In this document: positions 6,546 through 15,611 of the stretch, piece by piece
How positions within the stretch are numbered: the first letter of the stretch is position 1
Layout of the letters: the number at the start of each line of letters is the position of its first letter
Assembly (NCBI GenBank): GCA_902462325.1
Contig: CABQBF010000030.1
Coordinates: forward strand, 1 to 21,372
DNA: 21,372 bases
Direction: 5' to 3'
Origin: an uncultured Peptococcaceae bacterium
GTDB lineage: Bacteria; Bacillota; Peptococcia; Peptococcales; Peptococcaceae
The notes under the pieces: generated by a model
Databases searched by the model: none
Seen by the model: the letters and a program-made list of their open reading frames with translations, nothing else
Told to the model about the DNA's origin: nothing
Translations under genes and position numbers: made by a program

Positions 6546-7649
6546 CGATGCCGGCAGCCACACCGTAAAAGTAACGGTACCATCGCTGCTTTGAGCGCTA
6601 ATCGTGCCGTCATGCAGCTCTACCAGCTCTTTGGCAATGGCCAGCCCCAAACCTGCGCCGCCAGTGCTGCTGGAACGGGCGGCATCTAAACGGAAAAACT
6701 GTTCAAAGATACGCTCTAATTTTTCTGGCGCAATGGTGCGGCCCTGGTTGGTAATCTGCAGTTGGGCGCCACCGTTTTCTGCCATTAAGGATACCTGAAT
6801 TGCGCTGCCAGCATCACTGTAGTGAACGGCGTTACGGATTAAATTATCAAAAACCCGCTCCAGTTTATCGGCATCGCCGTTTATTTCTATATCGGCAGCA
6901 ATTTGCAGATCCCAGCGCAATTGTTTTTCAGCTAAAATAGGCGTAAACTCATAGGTAAGCTGTTCCAGCATGCGGCTTAGATGAATGGGTTGCTGCTCTA
7001 TGGTCATCGTGGTTAGATTAAATCGGGCAATTTCAAAAAATTCATTAACCAGCTCTTCTAAGCGCTCTGCTTTATCTAACGCAATATGGGTATAGCGAGC
7101 CCGCAGCTCGATGGAAATCTGCGGTTCATCTCGTAATAGGGTGAGATAGCCAATTACACTGGTCAACGGTGTTTTTAAATCGTGGGCTAGGTAAACCAGC
7201 ATATCGTTTTTGCGTTGCTCTGCGTCCTTGACAGCCGCAGCATTACGCAAAGTCTGCTCCCGTACCAAATTCAATTCTGTTTGTATAGCACTTAAATCGG
7301 GAGGCAGCTCTACTGTTTGCTCTGGTTGCTGTACCATCTGCTCCGAAGCAGCTACCAGCGCATCTAAATAAGACAACGCCTGATAAATGCAGCGGTAGGT
7401 AAGAAACAGCCAGCCAAAAAACAAGACCAGAATACTGATATCTTCCCGGTGGAAGCTGAGATATTCATAGAACATCCGCGCAGGAACGATATTTCCCAAT
7501 CGGAATGTAGCATAAATCACCACAAACAGCAGCGCCAGCGTAAAATAACCGGATACCATCCCCAGCAGCGATAGCAAATAACGCACAAACAGCTTTCGCG
7601 ACAGCCGCACCTGATGTTTTTGTTTTGTCAAGGCAAAATATTTAGCCAA
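6543..7649 (-). CDS. vanS: VanS-type sensor histidine kinase
   Basis: Membrane sensor kinase of 368 residues, the presumed partner of the adjacent VanR. Two transmembrane helices lie at about 24-48 and 71-91, separated by a very short outside loop of some 20 residues, so any ligand is probably sensed in or near the membrane. Then come a linker helix, the phosphorylation motif AHDLKTPLTSVIGY with His156, an N-box (VFDNLIRNAVHYS) and a G-box (GAGLGLAIAKELV). All kinase boxes look intact. The start is set at TTG 7649: it overlaps the vanR stop by 8 bases and has GGGGGGTGG 9 bases upstream. The longer frame to 7730 would lie inside vanR. No other two-component genes are in the window. Assignment as VanS rests on the adjoining ligase, peptidase and VanT genes; the kinase itself gives only the family. 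Confidence 0.87.
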   Translation of the reverse strand: MAKYFALTKQKHQVRLSRKLFVRYLLSLLGMVSGYFTLALLFVVIYATFRLGNIVPARMFYEYLSFHREDISILVLFFGWLFLTYRCIYQALSYLDALVAASEQMVQQPEQTVELPPDLSAIQTELNLVREQTLRNAAAVKDAEQRKNDMLVYLAHDLKTPLTSVIGYLTLLRDEPQISIELRARYTHIALDKAERLEELVNEFFEIARFNLTTMTIEQQPIHLSRMLEQLTYEFTPILAEKQLRWDLQIAADIEINGDADKLERVFDNLIRNAVHYSDAGSAIQVSLMAENGGAQLQITNQGRTIAPEKLERIFEQFFRLDAARSSSTGGAGLGLAIAKELVELHDGTISAQSSDGTVTFTVWLPAS

Positions 7650-8334
7650 TGGTATAGCCCACCCCCCAAACAGTTTTGATATATTTAGGTTTGCGGGGCG
7701 GCTCCTGCATTTTTTCCCGTAAACGGGCAATATGGGCCATCACCGTATTGTTGTTATTCTCCAAGTATTTTTCGCCCCACACTGCTTCAAACAGCGTTTC
7801 GGAGGATACCACCTGCCCCTGATGGCTGCACAGATACCAGAGAATATCAAATTCCAGCGGCGTCAGCGCCAAGACTGCGCCGTTCAGCATACATTTGTGA
7901 TTATCCCGACAGATATACAGACCGCCCAACGCGATTTCCTGTTTCTCCGATTCCCGCTGCACCTGATTATATCGGGTGTAGCGGCGTAGCTGTGTTTTAA
8001 CCCGTGCCACCAGCTCCAAAGGCTGAAAGGGTTTTGTAATATAATCATCGGCGCCCAGCGTCAGACCGGTAATCTTGTCCAGCTCTTCCACTCGGGCGGT
8101 CAGCATAATAATGGGGAAGAAATGTGCCTGCCGAATTTTCTGGCAGAGAGCAAAGCCGTCTATATCAGGCAGCATGACATCCAAAATGGCCAACGAAATA
8201 GGTTGATTCAGCTGCTGCAAGGCATCGCTGCCGTTATAGCATTTCAGCACGCGGTAGTTTTCATTGCGCAGATAAAGCTCCACCAAATCGGCAATCTCTT
8301 TTTCATCATCTACTACTAAAATCGTTTCTTGCAT
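7642..8334 (-). CDS. vanR: VanR-type OmpR-family response regulator
   Basis: Response regulator of 230 residues. The receiver domain shows the acidic pair Asp9-Asp10, the phosphorylation site Asp52 in LDVMLPDIDG, and Lys101 in YITKPF. The C-terminal winged-helix DNA-binding domain follows, with LTPLEFDILWYL and the terminal IKTVWGVGYTIG. It should activate the ligase promoter through the 11-bp repeats at 6502-6545. ATG 8334 is chosen over an upstream in-frame start at 8361 because AGGGGGGTG lies 6 bases before it. That ribosome binding site directly abuts the addA stop codon (8348-8350), leaving 13 bases between the genes. No good promoter is apparent just upstream, so vanRS may be read from addBA or from a promoter within addA (a weak AGGACA-16-TATTTT candidate is there). 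Intact by all visible residues. Confidence 0.9.
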   Translation of the reverse strand: MQETILVVDDEKEIADLVELYLRNENYRVLKCYNGSDALQQLNQPISLAILDVMLPDIDGFALCQKIRQAHFFPIIMLTARVEELDKITGLTLGADDYITKPFQPLELVARVKTQLRRYTRYNQVQRESEKQEIALGGLYICRDNHKCMLNGAVLALTPLEFDILWYLCSHQGQVVSSETLFEAVWGEKYLENNNNTVMAHIARLREKMQEPPRKPKYIKTVWGVGYTIG

Positions 8335-8347
8335 ATAGTTCACCCCC

Positions 8348-11300
8348 CTAAGCTGGCACAATCAGCCCGCTAGGCACCAAATAAAAATAACATTCCTTCA
8401 CCGGCTGTCCTAAAATTTGCTCCACCGCGTACCGATACAGCGCAATTTGTCCGCCATAACGCTCTAAAAGTAAATGGGTCTGGCTTTTGCCGAGGTTATC
8501 GCTTTTGTAATCCACCAGCACCCAGCCGCCGTCTTCTTCCTGCCATAAGCAGTCGATAATCCCCTGCACCAGTATATTTTTTTCTCCCGCAGGCAGGGTT
8601 TCGTCCAGCATGTGGCTGTCCAACGCAGTGATGAACGGCATCTCCCGATAACGCTTATCCTTGTCTGCAGCTAGAAATCGTTGTCCCAACGAGCTTTGGT
8701 AAAAGTCCAGCACACCCTGCAGCCGCAGACCGTCGGCAGCACCGGCGGCAATGAACTTATTGGCCTCTAAATAGGCAATCAATTCCTTTAGATAGTCGGC
8801 ATTGATTTCTGCCTCCAAATCCACTCGACTTAACAACAGATGGAGTAGCGTTCCCCGCTCTGCCGAGGTCAGCCCTTCCTTGGCTACCACTGCCTCTGGC
8901 CGGCTGTCAAAGCTGAATTGCAGGTCTTCTTCGGAATGAAAGGGATTTACTTTTTGCTTGAGTTCTGTTACGGAAGATTGGGCTTTTACAGTGATAAACT
9001 GGGGCTGCGCATACTGCCAACCCAGTTGAGCATCGATAGTCTTTCTCCAACGTCCGCTGGTTTTTAAGGGCTTACCTGCTTCTAACGCCTGCCGTAAGGG
9101 CGGCGCCAGCTGAACCTCACTCTCCGCACAATCTATACTGCCAGCCGGAATGAACTGCACCTGCCACAACGGCTGAGAAAGCGGCAACGGCAGCAGCCAA
9201 TCCAAATAACACTGGGCTTTTTCCACGGGCACCTCTTTCTTTTTCTCTGCATCAGCACAACTACCTAAAAGATACAACCGTTCCCGTGCTCGGGTCATAA
9301 CCACATAAAGCACCCTCTTTTCCTCCTGCAGAACCTCCAGCCGTTTTTTCTGAGCAATCACTCGCTGGGCAATGGTCGGATATTTAATTTCCAACTGGCC
9401 GTCCACCGCAGAAAAAGCCAAGCCGTAGTCCTTATGCAACAAAAATTCCTGCTGCGCGTCGCGGAAATTGAAACGCCGCCCCAAGCCGCCGATAAACACG
9501 ATGGGAAATTCCAAACCCTTGCTTTTGTGAATGCTCATAATACGCACCACATTTTCGTTATCGCTTAAAACGCGGGCTGGCTCCAAATCGGCCTGATTTT
9601 CCTGCATTTGCTCTAGGAAGCGCAGAAAAGAAAATACACCTTTGAAGCTGGTTTTTTCATAAGCCCGAGCTCGCTCGTGCAACGCCCGCAAATTGGCTTG
9701 CCGCTGTACGCCGTCCCGCAGAGCACCCACATATTCATAAAAGCCTGTATCCTTGTAAAGCTGCCAGATTAATTTGCTCAAATCCAACTGTCGTGCCAGT
9801 TGCCGCCACTGCTGCAACTGCTTTAGAAAATTTTCTGTTTTCTGCTGCAAACCATTATCTACCATCTGCAAGCCATCCGGTACAGCCGCCTTTTGCAGAC
9901 AGCCGTAAAAATAGCCTCGGGGCTGCAGCATTCTCAATTGCGCCAGTTCTTCTTCGCTGAACTGGAAAAAGGGCGCTTTCAACACTGCTAGCAACGGCAA
10001 ATCCTGCAAGGGATTATCAATCATATGCAGCATGGCCAGCAGCAATTGAATTTCCCAAGCGGAAAAATAGCCGTCTCCGGTATCTACCGCCGCCGGAATT
10101 CCAGCTTCTTTTAAAATACGGGCATATACAGCGCCAGCGCCCTTCGGAGCCCGCAGCAGTACTACCATATCCCGCCAGGTAACAGCGCGGTACTGCTGCA
10201 ATCTTTTGTCATAAACCTGAGCCTTTTCTGCTATCAACTGCTGCATCTGCTGACAGAGCAACAACCCCTCTTCTTCCATGGCTGATAAAGGCTGCTCCGC
10301 TGCTTCGCTGTCTTCTGCCGGAGCTTGGCCATCAGTCAGCACCAAAAGCTGAATTTGCTCCGGTACCGGCTGCTGCCCTGCCAGCACCTCCGGATAATCG
10401 GCACCGTAAACCAAAGCAGCCTGCTCATCATATAATAAATCGCCATCCTGTCCGGTCATCAACTGGGCAAAAACCTGATTAACACCATTCACCACATTTT
10501 GCCGACAACGAAAATTGCGGTTTAAATCTAAGCGCTGACAACAGCCGTTACCGTTGGCAGGAAACTGCTGATATTTTCCGGCAAAAAGTTGAGGGTTGGC
10601 CATGCGAAAGCCATAAATACTCTGTTTGATATCGCCCACCATAAAGAGATTATCATCCCGGCTGACCGCCTGCAAAATAGCCTCCTGCAGATCATTGATG
10701 TCCTGATATTCGTCCACCATCACCTCGGCATAACGGCATTGTAATACCTGAGCCAGCTCAGTACGCTGCAAAACGCCGCTTTCCTCTTCTTCATAAAGCA
10801 ACTGAAAGCAGAAATGCTCCATGTCGTGAAAATCCATCAGACCCTTTTCTGCCTTTTTTTGCTGAAACGCTTCCATCAAAGCCAACGCCAATTCCACCAA
10901 AAGCTGCCGCGTTGGCTCTTGGTCCGCGATATCGGCTAATTGCTCCGCTTGAGAACGGCTAAAATATTCCTTGCGCAACTTTTCCAACTGCTTTTTGGCG
11001 GCATCTCGATATGCGGTGACCTGCTCTTTACACCCTTCATCAAAGGTGCCCTTTTTGGCAGCAGGTAAGCGACTGAAACCGCCAGCGGACAACTTCTCAG
11101 CCAATACGTCCCAGCCTTCTTCTAACGCTGTCAGCAATTCACAGCTCCAGTCGTACTCCCGCTCCATATGGAGCAAATAGCCCTGCAAACCAGCGTCGTT
11201 GCTGGCTAAATTGACTGCGTTAATTAATTGCCTCTGTACAAACCGCAACTGGCGGATCACTTCTTGCTGTGCTTGGGCGAACCAATCAATCTGTCCGGCT

Positions 11301-11890
11301 TTTGTCAGATCTTGCAGCCATTTTTCCGGCTGCGCCATACTTTGCGCCATTTGATATATCTGTAGCAGCACGCTCCGCAGTTGTTCATCCTCTTTGCCGC
11401 CGTAACAGTCTACCAACTGCACAAATTTCTCTAAGCACTCCTCATCGCTGTAATAACGCTCCAGCACTTCGTCCAGAGCTTCAGACAAAAGTAATTGATT
11501 TTCTGTCTCATTGGCAATTTTCAGTTGTGGGTCCAAGCCCAGCCGGAAAAAATTCTGCCGCACCAAATCCAGACAAAAGGCGTGCAGCGTGGTAATCTGT
11601 GCTTTCTGCAGCAACATACTCTGCCGGTATAAATGCTCGGACATAGGATGTTCCAGCAGTTGTTTCTGAATGGCAGCACCGATGCGCTCCTTCATCTCTG
11701 CCGCCGCTGCATTGGTAAAGGTAACCACCAGCAACTGGTCCAAATCAACAGGGCAAGCTTCATCGCTGATAATTTGAATAATTCGTTCCACCAGTACCGC
11801 CGTTTTGCCGGAGCCGGCTGCTGCCGCTACCAACAAACTTTTTCCCCGCAAATCAATGGCCTGCTGTTGTTCTGTTGTCCATGTAGGCAT
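8348..11890 (-). CDS. addA: ATP-dependent helicase/nuclease subunit A
   Basis: AddA, the 3'-5' helicase and one nuclease of the AddAB complex, which resects double-strand breaks up to Chi and loads RecA. At 1180 residues it is within the usual length. SF1/UvrD helicase motifs run in order: Walker A AAAGSGKTAVL (24-34), DEAx-like VDEYQDIN, GDIKQSIYGFR, IMSIHKSKGLEF, and VVMTRARERLYL. The RecB-type nuclease domain at the C-terminus has the conserved His in RGTLLH and the catalytic VDYKSDN (about 1126-1132). The ATG has AGGAGG 8 bases upstream and overlaps the end of addB by 38 bases, so addBA is one unit. The van-like regulator pair follows immediately. No truncation or frameshift is seen. Confidence 0.97.
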   Translation of the reverse strand: MPTWTTEQQQAIDLRGKSLLVAAAAGSGKTAVLVERIIQIISDEACPVDLDQLLVVTFTNAAAAEMKERIGAAIQKQLLEHPMSEHLYRQSMLLQKAQITTLHAFCLDLVRQNFFRLGLDPQLKIANETENQLLLSEALDEVLERYYSDEECLEKFVQLVDCYGGKEDEQLRSVLLQIYQMAQSMAQPEKWLQDLTKAGQIDWFAQAQQEVIRQLRFVQRQLINAVNLASNDAGLQGYLLHMEREYDWSCELLTALEEGWDVLAEKLSAGGFSRLPAAKKGTFDEGCKEQVTAYRDAAKKQLEKLRKEYFSRSQAEQLADIADQEPTRQLLVELALALMEAFQQKKAEKGLMDFHDMEHFCFQLLYEEEESGVLQRTELAQVLQCRYAEVMVDEYQDINDLQEAILQAVSRDDNLFMVGDIKQSIYGFRMANPQLFAGKYQQFPANGNGCCQRLDLNRNFRCRQNVVNGVNQVFAQLMTGQDGDLLYDEQAALVYGADYPEVLAGQQPVPEQIQLLVLTDGQAPAEDSEAAEQPLSAMEEEGLLLCQQMQQLIAEKAQVYDKRLQQYRAVTWRDMVVLLRAPKGAGAVYARILKEAGIPAAVDTGDGYFSAWEIQLLLAMLHMIDNPLQDLPLLAVLKAPFFQFSEEELAQLRMLQPRGYFYGCLQKAAVPDGLQMVDNGLQQKTENFLKQLQQWRQLARQLDLSKLIWQLYKDTGFYEYVGALRDGVQRQANLRALHERARAYEKTSFKGVFSFLRFLEQMQENQADLEPARVLSDNENVVRIMSIHKSKGLEFPIVFIGGLGRRFNFRDAQQEFLLHKDYGLAFSAVDGQLEIKYPTIAQRVIAQKKRLEVLQEEKRVLYVVMTRARERLYLLGSCADAEKKKEVPVEKAQCYLDWLLPLPLSQPLWQVQFIPAGSIDCAESEVQLAPPLRQALEAGKPLKTSGRWRKTIDAQLGWQYAQPQFITVKAQSSVTELKQKVNPFHSEEDLQFSFDSRPEAVVAKEGLTSAERGTLLHLLLSRVDLEAEINADYLKELIAYLEANKFIAAGAADGLRLQGVLDFYQSSLGQRFLAADKDKRYREMPFITALDSHMLDETLPAGEKNILVQGIIDCLWQEEDGGWVLVDYKSDNLGKSQTHLLLERYGGQIALYRYAVEQILGQPVKECYFYLVPSGLIVPA

Positions 11891-14800
11891 TGGCCTGTCC
11901 TCCTTCCTCCTGCGACAACCGCCGCCAGATTTCTTCCCGTTCCAACGGCAGCAGTTCCTCGCTGTTTTTTAATATATCCACTGTCTCAATCTGACAAATA
12001 GCCTGATAGCTGCAATACTGGCAGCCAATAAACTGCCGGATGCGGCAAGGACGCACAGCAATATTACCCCGATGAATTTCTTCGCCCAAAGCGGCAATCA
12101 TCCGTTTAGTATGCTGCAGCAATAGGGCTAATTGCTCTTGCGTTACCACTGTCGTATTTCGTTTGCCAAACAGTTCCAAAGGATTTTCCAGCTCGGCAAA
12201 AGCCTCTGCATCCTCCAGATAAGGCGCAGCTTTAGTTAATAACGATAATGGCAACAATGTACTGCTGCCTGTACTCAAATCCCGTTGAGCCAGCTTCAGC
12301 GCTTTCATATCAGCCACCAACAAGCCGTCAGCTTTTAGCTTGCTGATGTGCAGCGCCTCTGCTTCTTTGGCACTGACAGGACCTTCTGTACTGACGATGC
12401 CACTGCGGAAGAAATAATAAAGCACACCGGCAGGCAACAGTGTTTCTCCTGGCGGTACTAGCTGCGCATAATATTGCAGCGCCACTTGTAAATAGGTGAG
12501 CAATTGAATTTTTAAACCATAATAAATATCGGCTAAATTTAAACCTTGCGTACCGGTTTTGAAATCAATGATGCGCAGATAGTGCTTGCCATCTGCCTTG
12601 GCCTGTTCAATGCGATCAATCCGCCCTTGCAGCGTCAGCAGCGTACCGTCCTGCAAAGCAATTTTCCAATGGGGCAGCTTGCTTTTGCCAGTGCCAAAAT
12701 CGGCCTCCAAGGCGACTGGAACAAAATCCCCCCGCTGGCCATGTTCCATCAGCAGTAAAGCCGAATGTTCCAGTGTTTTTTGCAACCGGTGACGCAGATA
12801 TCGATAACGACCGGTGCTAAGTAGAATTTCATTCTGCATAGCCGGCGCCAGTTGCTCCACAATCATGGCCATGATAGCCTTTACCTGCTCCGCCTCTAAC
12901 GATTGCCAGGAAATTTGCTGCTCCAAAAGATAACTGCTGAACTGTTCAATGGCGGTGTGATAAAACTGTCCCACATCTACCGCTTCCATTTTATATAACG
13001 ACCGTTCTTTTAAGCGCAGTCCGTAGGTCAGAAAATAACTATAAGGACACTGCCGGTATTTTTCCAGCGCCGACACGCTGAGATGCAGCGGTGTGCCATA
13101 GACTTGGGTGCTGCTTAATTGCCGCTGGGTCAACTGTTCCTCGTGCTGCAGGCTGTGTCGCACCTGATGAAACAACGGTGTGGGATGTTCCAGAAACCAA
13201 TTATACAATTCTGCCCATATTTCCTGCCGCTCCGGCGGCTCAGCAGCGGTTAAATGACTGCCCAGCAGCCCCATGGCCTTATTGGGATGATTAAGATAGG
13301 GCAATAGTTCCTGTCCCTCTCCGGGTGGCCACTGTACAGGCTGCTCTGCCAGCTCTGGATATAAGCGGTGCAGTTTATCCACAATACCGGAGGGTCGTAA
13401 GGCTTTGCCGTCCTCATCAGCCAACGAATAACTAAGCGATACATCATCGGACGCTCTGGTTAGAGCTAGGTATACAAGAAATTGTTCGTCATAGAGCTTC
13501 TGTGTACTGTTCGGCGACAGTTCCAAGCCCATTTCTCGAAGAGTTTGTTTTTCTAAATCGTTGAAAAATCCGTCCTGTTCTGCTTTGGCCGGAAAAACAC
13601 CTTCATTGAGACCCATTACAAAAACAGCGCGTAGGTTGCGGCTACGGGAATGGGACAAAGAACCGATAAATACCTGGTCCAAGCTATTGGGCAGAAGGCC
13701 CAAATCCAGATTATCAAACGCCGCATGCAATAAAACGGAAAACTCCTCCGCAGAAAGGGGCATGTCCTGCAAAAGCTGGTCAATCTGGTTGAAAATCTGA
13801 ATCACCCTATCCCAAATTTGCTGATGTACCTGCACCGTTTCTAATAAGCCCTGCTCTAACGCCTCTTGGCACATTGCCTCCAGTTGCTTGGGTACTTGAT
13901 AAGCCTCCAGCATCGCATACAACGCAGCAATAATCTGAGCGGCAGTCTGCGGCTGGGCTAGCGCTGACTGCAACTGTCGCAAAGGCGCTGCAATCTGTCG
14001 TCGCAAAGCATTAAGCATGGCCAGCAGTTCTTCATCGTCGGAGCCATAAATCCACTCCTTTTGCTGATACCAGCTATTGCCCCGAATACCATACTGTAAT
14101 ACATAGTTTTCCAGCAAATCTAACTCTTGCTGGGCAAAAGGCAATAAGTCCGTTTTTAAAAAACGAAACATACTTGGATAGGACCAACCGCTATGAAAAA
14201 TCTCAAACACAGACAGCAGCAATTCTGTCAATGGATGCTGATACACTGTTTCTTTATGGTCCACAAAATAAGGAATTTCATAGTCGGCTAACACGGTTTC
14301 CAATAACAGCTCGTATTGATCTCCCCGCATAAAAATGCCAATTTCCCGATAACGATAGCCTTGCTCCCTGCAAAGCTGACGAATTCTGCGAGCCACCGCA
14401 TCCACCTCAGCCATGCGGTTCTGCCCCTGCAGCAAAGCTAAATGGGCAGGCGTTCCCTGCCATCTGACCGTGCCAATGGAAAAATATTGCTGCTCCAAAA
14501 ATTCCAAATCCGGTGTCTGCTGCCAGCGCAAAGGCGTCGCGCAAATCAAATCGGGCAATACGGGAATTTTCTGCTCCTGGGCCAGTTGCCGTAATCGCTG
14601 TAAGGTTTTCATGGTACTGTGAAAAGCCGATTGCCGACCTAAATTTTGATTTTGCAAATCAACCGGCAACACAATATGCACCTGAGCCGCTTGCTTCATC
14701 AAAGCGCCCAAAACGGCAAATTCCTGCGGCGTAAAGTCATAAAACTCATCTACCCAGATTTCCGTATCTTGCAAAAATTCTTTTTGCTCCAACCGTTTTA

Positions 14801-15356
14801 ACAAAAGCTCCAGCACATCCTCGCTATCCAGATAGTCCTGGGCCAAAAATCCATCATACTGGTCATACAGTGCTGCGAGTTCCCTCAATTTGCAGGTAAA
14901 CAACGTCTGTGGCAGTTCCTGCTTAGCTATGGTTTGCTGCAATCTCTGGCTGCTGATTTGATAGCGCTTCAATTCCTGCAAGGCCTGTCCGATTTTTAAC
15001 AGATAGCCAGGCCGATTGACCGACTGATTTAAAAAGGGATAGTTCTCCGGCTCCTGCTGCAGCAAGCGCCGCAAGATGAGCAGCTTGCCCAAATCATCGA
15101 CGGGATGACAGGCCAAACCTCCGGTCTGCTGCATTACGGTACGCGCCAACCGTTGAAAACTGAGAATTTCCAGCGTTAGCACACCGGATAGTCCGTATTG
15201 ATTGATTAGTTCATATTGATAACAAAAGGTCGCCTGTTCCGGCACCATAATGATTATTTTTTTGCGTCGTTTTTCCTGCAAGCTATCGGCAATGGTTCTC
15301 ATCACATAGCTACTCTTACCACTACCGGCGGGACCGACAATAAATTGTACAGCCAA
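11853..15356 (-). CDS. addB: ATP-dependent helicase/nuclease subunit B
   Basis: AddB, partner of AddA, with an inactive helicase-like body that recognises Chi and a nuclease domain cutting the 5' strand. Length is 1167 residues. The Walker A VGPAGSGKSS (8-17) is at the N-terminus. The nuclease motif is IIDFKTG in the last third. The four iron-sulfur cysteines typical of AddB are present: one in YRQCPYSYF (about 769) and three in CQYCSYQAIC (1112, 1115, 1121). The start is TTG 15356, with AAAGGGGA 6 bases upstream; no in-frame ATG competes near the conserved N-terminus. It is transcribed from the extended -10 promoter near 15495, divergent from yifB, with a leader of about 130 bases. First gene of an apparent addB-addA-vanR-vanS string. 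Confidence 0.96.
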   Translation of the reverse strand: MAVQFIVGPAGSGKSSYVMRTIADSLQEKRRKKIIIMVPEQATFCYQYELINQYGLSGVLTLEILSFQRLARTVMQQTGGLACHPVDDLGKLLILRRLLQQEPENYPFLNQSVNRPGYLLKIGQALQELKRYQISSQRLQQTIAKQELPQTLFTCKLRELAALYDQYDGFLAQDYLDSEDVLELLLKRLEQKEFLQDTEIWVDEFYDFTPQEFAVLGALMKQAAQVHIVLPVDLQNQNLGRQSAFHSTMKTLQRLRQLAQEQKIPVLPDLICATPLRWQQTPDLEFLEQQYFSIGTVRWQGTPAHLALLQGQNRMAEVDAVARRIRQLCREQGYRYREIGIFMRGDQYELLLETVLADYEIPYFVDHKETVYQHPLTELLLSVFEIFHSGWSYPSMFRFLKTDLLPFAQQELDLLENYVLQYGIRGNSWYQQKEWIYGSDDEELLAMLNALRRQIAAPLRQLQSALAQPQTAAQIIAALYAMLEAYQVPKQLEAMCQEALEQGLLETVQVHQQIWDRVIQIFNQIDQLLQDMPLSAEEFSVLLHAAFDNLDLGLLPNSLDQVFIGSLSHSRSRNLRAVFVMGLNEGVFPAKAEQDGFFNDLEKQTLREMGLELSPNSTQKLYDEQFLVYLALTRASDDVSLSYSLADEDGKALRPSGIVDKLHRLYPELAEQPVQWPPGEGQELLPYLNHPNKAMGLLGSHLTAAEPPERQEIWAELYNWFLEHPTPLFHQVRHSLQHEEQLTQRQLSSTQVYGTPLHLSVSALEKYRQCPYSYFLTYGLRLKERSLYKMEAVDVGQFYHTAIEQFSSYLLEQQISWQSLEAEQVKAIMAMIVEQLAPAMQNEILLSTGRYRYLRHRLQKTLEHSALLLMEHGQRGDFVPVALEADFGTGKSKLPHWKIALQDGTLLTLQGRIDRIEQAKADGKHYLRIIDFKTGTQGLNLADIYYGLKIQLLTYLQVALQYYAQLVPPGETLLPAGVLYYFFRSGIVSTEGPVSAKEAEALHISKLKADGLLVADMKALKLAQRDLSTGSSTLLPLSLLTKAAPYLEDAEAFAELENPLELFGKRNTTVVTQEQLALLLQHTKRMIAALGEEIHRGNIAVRPCRIRQFIGCQYCSYQAICQIETVDILKNSEELLPLEREEIWRRLSQEEGGQANAYMDNRTTAGH

Positions 15357-15426
15357 TACAATTCCCCTTTCTTTCTAATTTTCTATAGTTTTCATACTGC
15401 TTTTCCTAAAATTGCAACAAATTTTT

Positions 15427-15457
15427 CAGCAATGACTTCCCCGTCATTCCCTTGCTG
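15427..15457 (-). other. Hairpin in the addB leader
   Basis: Perfect 6-bp stem AATGAC/GTCATT around a GGGGAA loop (15431-15448), extended by a CAGC/GCTG pair across a 5-base bulge. It is inside the predicted addB 5' leader and has no T-tract, so it is not a terminator. It may be only a local RNA fold; no known riboswitch class is recognised. Confidence 0.4.
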
Positions 15458-15494
15458 CAAAAAGTTTTGCTGTTTATTTCCGATTGTGTCCTTT

Positions 15495-15503
15495 ATTATA
15501 GCA
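15495..15503 (-). promoter_or_regulatory. Extended -10 promoter for addBA
   Basis: The minus strand reads TGCTATAAT, a perfect TATAAT with the TGn extension. The -35 at 17 bases is poor (TATCAA), which is usual for extended -10 promoters. The transcript would start near 15488, about 130 bases before the addB TTG. It probably also serves vanRS if transcription passes the addA end, since no terminator is seen between addA and vanR. Confidence 0.65.
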
Positions 15504-15551
15504 TTTTCCTACCCACTTTGATAGAAAAATCGAAAAATAATTTACAATTTC

Positions 15552-15580
15552 TTGAAATTCAATATTTTCTATGCTATACT
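15552..15580 (+). promoter_or_regulatory. Sigma-A promoter of yifB
   Basis: -35 TTGAAA (15552-15557, 5 of 6), a 17-base spacer, and -10 TATACT (15575-15580, 5 of 6). The transcript should start near 15587, about 25 bases before the ATG at 15612. It is divergent from the addB promoter. Confidence 0.75.
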
Positions 15581-15611
15581 ATGTAAAATGGAAATAATTG
15601 GAGATGATGCT

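Noticed and set aside
7650..7730. N-terminal extension of vanS into vanR
   Set aside because: It would overlap vanR by nearly 90 bases and lacks a ribosome binding site; TTG 7649 has one.
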